From the NCBI RefSeq assembly GCF_964340395.1, contig NC_135554.1, positions 26,401,592 through 26,465,591 of the forward strand: 64,000 nt of DNA, read 5' to 3'. The notes under the pieces were generated by a model that did no database searches, had not been told where the DNA came from, and saw nothing but the letters and a program-made list of their open reading frames with translations. This stretch comes from Glandiceps talaboti (taxonomy: Eukaryota > Hemichordata > Enteropneusta > Spengelidae). Both the position numbers and the translations under genes were made by a program. Shown piece by piece: positions 43,001-64,000 of this stretch. The number at the start of each line of letters is the position of its first letter. Positions within the stretch are counted from its first letter, which is position 1.

Positions 43001-46000
43001 CAGTTAACTCCGTCATGCCTTGGTTGATCGACTGACTGTACTTGGCATGACTTTTTGTTTCCGTTTATGCAAATAATGTCGATAAAGAAGTAACTGTCTC
43101 AATTTAGACTTGACAAGCTTGGCTAATTTGTGTCATTAGAAAGTTCTCGTCAAACGCAAATGTATCTCTACCTGTTTCTCTCCAACTTTGCCTTTATGCT
43201 AAAGTATACCATCTATTCTGATTTAAAGTCAGACCCATTTTCTTATTTTTAGCGTCAAACATAAATTGTAATAAAGAAATAAAACCGTTAACATAAATTC
43301 AATTTGATTATCCTGCGTAAATGTGACAATTCAAAAAAGCCAACTAAGCTGGTAACTTCTTCAAACCATTATCCTGGTTTTATGATCTAACATTTTGTCG
43401 TGACTACTGTAAATAACTTTGACAAGACTTCCTTTGATCTTTGACTTGCTTTACTGTGTCTGATTTCCTTAGCAGGTGAGGATAAATGGTATTGCTGCAG
43501 CTCAAAAACACAAAATAATTCTTAAGGTGTTATTTGTGGGAATGGAACCGTAAAAACACCAGTCGACATAATCCTTCACAATGAAACCAATCAGTGTTAT
43601 AGAGAAAAAGAACTTCAATAATGTTTTACTTCTAACAACTAAACAAAAGACATCAGTTCTTATACATTCTCTGACCATGACAAATGGGAGGAATACAATC
43701 CTTTCATTAAAGTGACATTCACCATGTAATCTCAGTGCAACTAGGAAGGCTGCCTTGTTCTTTAAGCTTATCTAAGATTTAGTGCGTTCGGTAGACATAT
43801 CAATTAAAAAAAGTATCTTTCTTCAAAAGTTTACTACACTCGGGCCTGAAAATATAATTCGCCATTTTCTTGTATACGAAATCAATGTGATTTTGAATAT
43901 TTGAGTTTGTAGGAAAGCAGACCATGTGCAAAGAAGTTGTATGCACTCTCCGGTACCTTGAATTTCATTCATTCATTCACACACTGTTATATTAAGTGCT
44001 CTAAGTTCAATATTGTTTAAATGTTCCAAATGCACATCATGCTTCTTTTACTTTGACTACATCAATTGCAATGCCTCTGTTTGAAGTATTGCAGTCAATA
44101 GTCGACAACGTACCTTTGGGTTCACAACGCTTGACAACTTCAATAAATCGCTCCATTATTTCCGCCCCACAGCTTTGTATGCGACCTATTCCTTGTCTAC
44201 ATTTATGAATTTCTTTTTAAAAATCATACTAAGAGACATATATGTGAAACGCGGACATTTGTAATCCACATTTGAGTCTTCACAATGAAATCTGTGATAC
44301 ACATGCATCTACTTACATGTAAACGCCATCGATTTTCTTTAAACAAGTAAGTACTGATCGGATCTAGCAACCCATAGCGATATATTTTGGACAAATATAG
44401 ACATGCATAATCTTGTTGGATAAATAATTTTAATGTTTTCAATGTTTTTAGTTATTACAGAATCAGATATAACAAAGGTATTTTTGACAAAAAAAACCTG
44501 GCATAGGCAGGGTCATAAACTCACATATCAAATTTTATCAAACACCCATCTACCTGATTAGTCATTTTTCCTCATCGTTATTGTTTTTTTTTTATCTGAA
44601 AACGTTTATCTGAATGATTCCATTATGTATTTCGAAATAAAGTTTAACTTGAAAGTTACATTATTTGTAAAACAGTGAAGGAACTTTATTACAATGAGAT
44701 TCAGCTATTCATAAGAAACTACCTTTGTGACTATCATTAGATTTGACCTTGATCTTGACCATATAACGTTCTTCAAAGTCTAACCATTTCACAGACGCCA
44801 CAGAGTATTTGTACTACTCTTACGACAGTGCCTGATTTCTGTACAAAATTGATACATAATATTGGATACATACACATGTTTTTTTTGGTTCTTATTCCGT
44901 TTGCTACCGATTAGCTACCAGAATGATCTGATAAGTATTCTAACTGTACAATACATTTGTATATCGTGAGATAGAAAACACACAGGGAATGGATTTCAAG
45001 TGTCTACACCCTCTATATTTTCAGATATGAACTTTCTGTTGATATTATTAGACTTGGTCTAGAATTTACCTTTAGGGTCACAAGCCTTCTATCGTGTTTA
45101 ACAACGTTATGGTTGAAGTGTAGCTGGTATCTCTCAACTTCTGTTAATAAAACATATGACAACAAGAATGAATGGCACCTCATTTTGTATTAAAACTTAC
45201 CAATTGAACAATATAGTTGTTATGAGAACTGGAAGACAAGACTAGGAAATAGATTAAAATGTCTATACCCTTATTATCAGATATAATCTTTCTACTAGTA
45301 ATATATATATATAATTTAATCTTGACCTTTAACACTAAGATCAAACATCAAATCTACCGTATTGTAATTATGATAATTGTCAAAAAACCATTAAAATAAA
45401 TGTATGAGTTAAGTTACAAACCCCTCATTTATAGAGTATACTCATGTTATTAGTATTCGTCGTGAACAACAAATACACGACATAAGGATTATTGCAATCA
45501 AAGGGGACTCATTGGTCATCGATTGAGACTGCGTGCGTTGGTTGATTACAGACAAATTGATTTATTAATTTGGAACAGTATGAATGTACGAACATTGAAT
45601 GTAGGTATATGTAAGTTGTATGGGTATATGTCTGGCAGATTGTTCCATTTGCACAATTTCGTTTTAGAGAAATGCAAGACAAGTAAAGTGTCAGTTGTAG
45701 TTTTAAACTAAATTGATAAGTAATTACACAAAATTCTTAAAATAAAATAGTTGTGAGTAGCTGAGTAAAGATGGTCATGTTTTATTTCGCCTGTTAAAAG
45801 TACTTAGACTTTTTTTAAATTAAAATTAACAAAACTAAAAAGTTGAACTACCAATGTTGAGATCAGACTATTTAAAGAGGATTTCATAGCTTAACTTAAA
45901 AGTCGACACTTGTAGAAAATGTGCCAATTAGCCCTGACAGGTTATATGGTTTCTAGGGAGTAAACTGTGACCTTCTTCTGAAAGTCTATACAATTCAGTA

Positions 46001-46267
46001 ATGGACTTACTGTTGAACTGTCTCCTTGTGCACATTTCCAGGCACAATCTTAACTTTGTTTCCTTCTGTAGTCCGTGTTTAAATCTCGTATTGCAAAGAC
46101 TTGTTGTATTTAAGCACGCTACTTTAAAAACTCCCTTTTAGACCATTTCTGTGATAGTTTGGCGTTTTACTTTTAGTACATTTCTATGACTCTTTTCATT
46201 TCTGTGATTTTGATCATCAATACTTGTTATTTTCTGAAAACTACCCCTAGACAAGAGGTAGCACATT

Positions 46268-46453
46268 AGAAACAAACAAGCAAGCAAGCAAGCAGACAGA
46301 CAGACAGACAGACAGACAAACAAACAAACAAACAAACAAACAAACAAACAAACAAACAGACAGACAGACAAACACACATACACAGACAAACAAACAAATA
46401 AACAGACGGACATACAAACCAACCAATAAGCAATCAAATCAATCAAATCAATT

Positions 46454-46487
<34 letters not shown>

Positions 46488-46530
46488 CCAACCAACCAGC
46501 CAACCAACCAACCAACCAACCAACCAATAA
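46268..46530. repeat. (CAAG)(CAGA)(CAAA)(CAAT)(CCAA)n compound microsatellite
   Basis: Successive tetranucleotide blocks that differ by one base each, ending in an ACCA run. Confidence 0.96.
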
Positions 46531-47146
46531 AGTGTATCTTGAGATCTTGAAGCGCGCATAACTTTCTCTTAGGGTAGCAGCTTCAAAGTGTATTGCAAAC
46601 CAGCAAACCATTTTGTTACTACTGTTATGTGACCGATGGCAACATCACTCTCATTTAGGTCAAAAGTTCAGTACCTAGATAAATTACAGTATGTCCTCGT
46701 TCATCAGCCACATACGTCACAATTACGTAATTTTGGGGAAGTTAAAAACACCAGGTGTATTTAAACCTACTATGTAAAGGTTCCTGACTCATGTTCATGT
46801 GTTCGCCACGATTTTAATATTCAGAACTCGTTCTTGGTACTTTTGACTCCTACAAATAGAAATATCTTCGATGTATACATTGTTGTTTTATTTGATAGAC
46901 AATGTTTACCAATTCTTCAGTTCTGTCGCTAAATATCTAACAAAGAAATCCCTAAAAAGTGGCAAAGCTCTGTACAAGAGCTATGCAGTGTAATATTTTC
47001 CCTCTTTTTAGATGTCAGTGAACTTCACCTATACTATTGCTGGGAAACAGACCACTCTCGTCAACATCCTCTTGTCATATTCATTGGATTTTGCATTCTT
47101 TCTCCTTTCAGAAGTGGCTCATCAATACGGAGTAACAGACAAAAAG

Positions 47147-62935
<15,789 letters not shown>

Positions 62936-63362
62936 CTGTGTAAACCCGTGTTACATGAAAACTATTGGAAGTAGCTTGATTCTTCAGAGGTATATCACAC
63001 AATATATATGTAGTGTTCGACTAATGACGTCACAATTCACATACGTCACTGTAACATCTTGCCTAAAAATTAGTAGTTATTAATGATTACCCTAACGTAA
63101 CATTATATTTTAACAAAAATAAGCCAGCTAGAAAAGGAAATTTAGAGATCTTAGCCTCATGAAGGGATGATGGGATGTGAATCACGAGAAAAAAAATAGT
63201 AAAATGCAATTTCTCTTATTATTAACTTTTTTTTTGACTGAAGATGGGCCGGGGTGGGGGATGGGGTGGGGGTGGGGGAGGCAGGTAATCCAAAGCAGAT
63301 TTTAAATGTTTATCAGCACGATATTGTATATTAAAATTATTACGAATTCCTTTTCTATTAAA
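62936..63362 (+). other. probable nAChR 3' UTR
   Basis: AT-rich sequence after the stop with a G-rich block at 63246-63282 and ATTAAA hexamers at 63330 and 63357. No AATAAA is seen nearby, so the 3' end is uncertain. Confidence 0.4.
63246..63282 (+). other. G-rich tract, G-quadruplex-type
   Basis: Six G-runs of 3-5 (63246-63278) with 1-2-nt linkers, about 310 bp after the nAChR stop. Confidence 0.7.
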
Positions 63363-63439
63363 GCATAGACGTTGGAGAGAGACGTCTATAGTTCAAGTAG
63401 TAGTATATGACTTATCGGCGTGAGAACATATACAAATTA

Positions 63440-63620
63440 GGGAGCCTTCAGTAATTACAAGGGGGAGGGCTGGGGGAATCAAGCCCGGTCTGCGGCATAA
63501 AATGTGACCCCAACCCGTTGTGCTAAAAATTGACCCTCTTTCAATTTCCTGTCTCTAAAATATGACCCTCCCCTGTTCAAATATTTCAATGGAAAACATT
63601 TTTAACAATGCCTCTGTGTG
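63440..63620. mobile_element. possible dispersed element (edge)
   Basis: GGGAGCCTTCAGTAATTACA then purine-rich and GACCCTC-containing stretches (TGACCCTC twice). It has the look of the end of a dispersed DNA element I have seen in invertebrate sequence, but no matching inverted end occurs before the window stops. Confidence 0.3.
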
Positions 63621-64000
63621 ACGTACTTGTTAGAACTCAAGATTAGTAGCCAGGGGGTCCTGACTTTGAATTCCACTAGACACAGTGAATTTTTCTGTAG
63701 TAAGATCTCTTCATATTGATAGTTTTTAAAGGCATTTCAAATTGTTCTTTACCTCTAATATCATCACAAAGAGTTTGTATTTATGTTAAATCAATGCCTA
63801 CAGTTGAATGCAATTTGCTGAGCTGAAGGCCAGAACTCCGAAAGACTAGGTGAACGCACAACTGACAACCTCATGACTAATTGAGGTGAACATCTCCACT
63901 CAATCACATTATCACTCATGTCTTGCCACGCTGTTCCCCCTTTACTCTTATAAGACTCAATCCTCTGACTCACACCACAACCAATAGTAAGTAATTCACT
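63621..64000. other. unannotated 3' flank
   Basis: No gene, RNA or repeat that I can support in the last 380 bp. Confidence 0.4.

Larger units (their letters stand above)
26519..47146. other. intergenic interval between IFT74 and the nAChR gene
   Basis: About 20.6 kb without a conserved protein-coding gene that I can recognise. It holds LINE 3' ends (27312-27580, 28220-28290, 31560-31745, 33895-33990, 39000-39115), microsatellites, a piggyBac-like MITE, hammerhead-like motifs and a CpG-richer patch at 35.1-35.5 kb. Other stretches, such as 28490-29390, 29450-30640, 32010-33570, 40960-43000 and 43000-46250, show only AT-rich DNA with no supported feature. Part of it may be the far-upstream transcribed region of the nAChR gene. 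Confidence 0.6.

Overview
This is a stretch of nuclear DNA from an animal, very probably a marine bilaterian invertebrate. It is AT-rich, its genes are split by GT-AG introns, and it is crowded with minisatellites, microsatellites, SINEs, MITE-like elements and 3' stubs of non-LTR retrotransposons. The two genes are conserved animal genes. The SINE, LINE-tail and foldback types would fit an ambulacrarian, a lophotrochozoan or a cephalochordate. I cannot choose between these from the sequence alone.

Gene 1 (+ strand, 742-26008) is the 3' portion of IFT74, a coiled-coil subunit of the intraflagellar transport B complex. Fourteen exons join in phase to encode the last 443 residues and the stop codon. 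The first part of the gene lies before the window. Its introns are expanded by tandem repeats: a 37-bp array of about 56 copies abuts the acceptor of the seventh exon, and one 15.8-kb intron (9376-25202) holds arrays with 39-, 72- and 38-bp units, a 1.25-kb ACAGAT/GATA microsatellite, LINE tails, SINEs, a MITE and a hammerhead-like foldback. A poly(A) signal follows at 26513.

Between about 26.5 and 47.1 kb I recognise no conserved coding gene. The interval holds simple repeats, LINE 3' ends, a small piggyBac-like MITE, and a CpG-richer patch near 35.1-35.5 kb that could be an upstream promoter or non-coding exon.

Gene 2 (+ strand, 47147-62935) is a complete seven-exon nicotinic acetylcholine receptor subunit of the alpha7/alpha9/alpha10-like type, 489 residues long. 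It has a signal peptide, Cys-loop, four membrane segments and the 45-bp and 110-bp exons typical of nAChR genes. It lacks the vicinal cysteine pair of loop C, so by the classical rule it is a non-alpha subunit. Its introns carry further repeats. The two genes point the same way but are about 21 kb apart and are functionally unrelated (cilium assembly versus ligand-gated cation channel).
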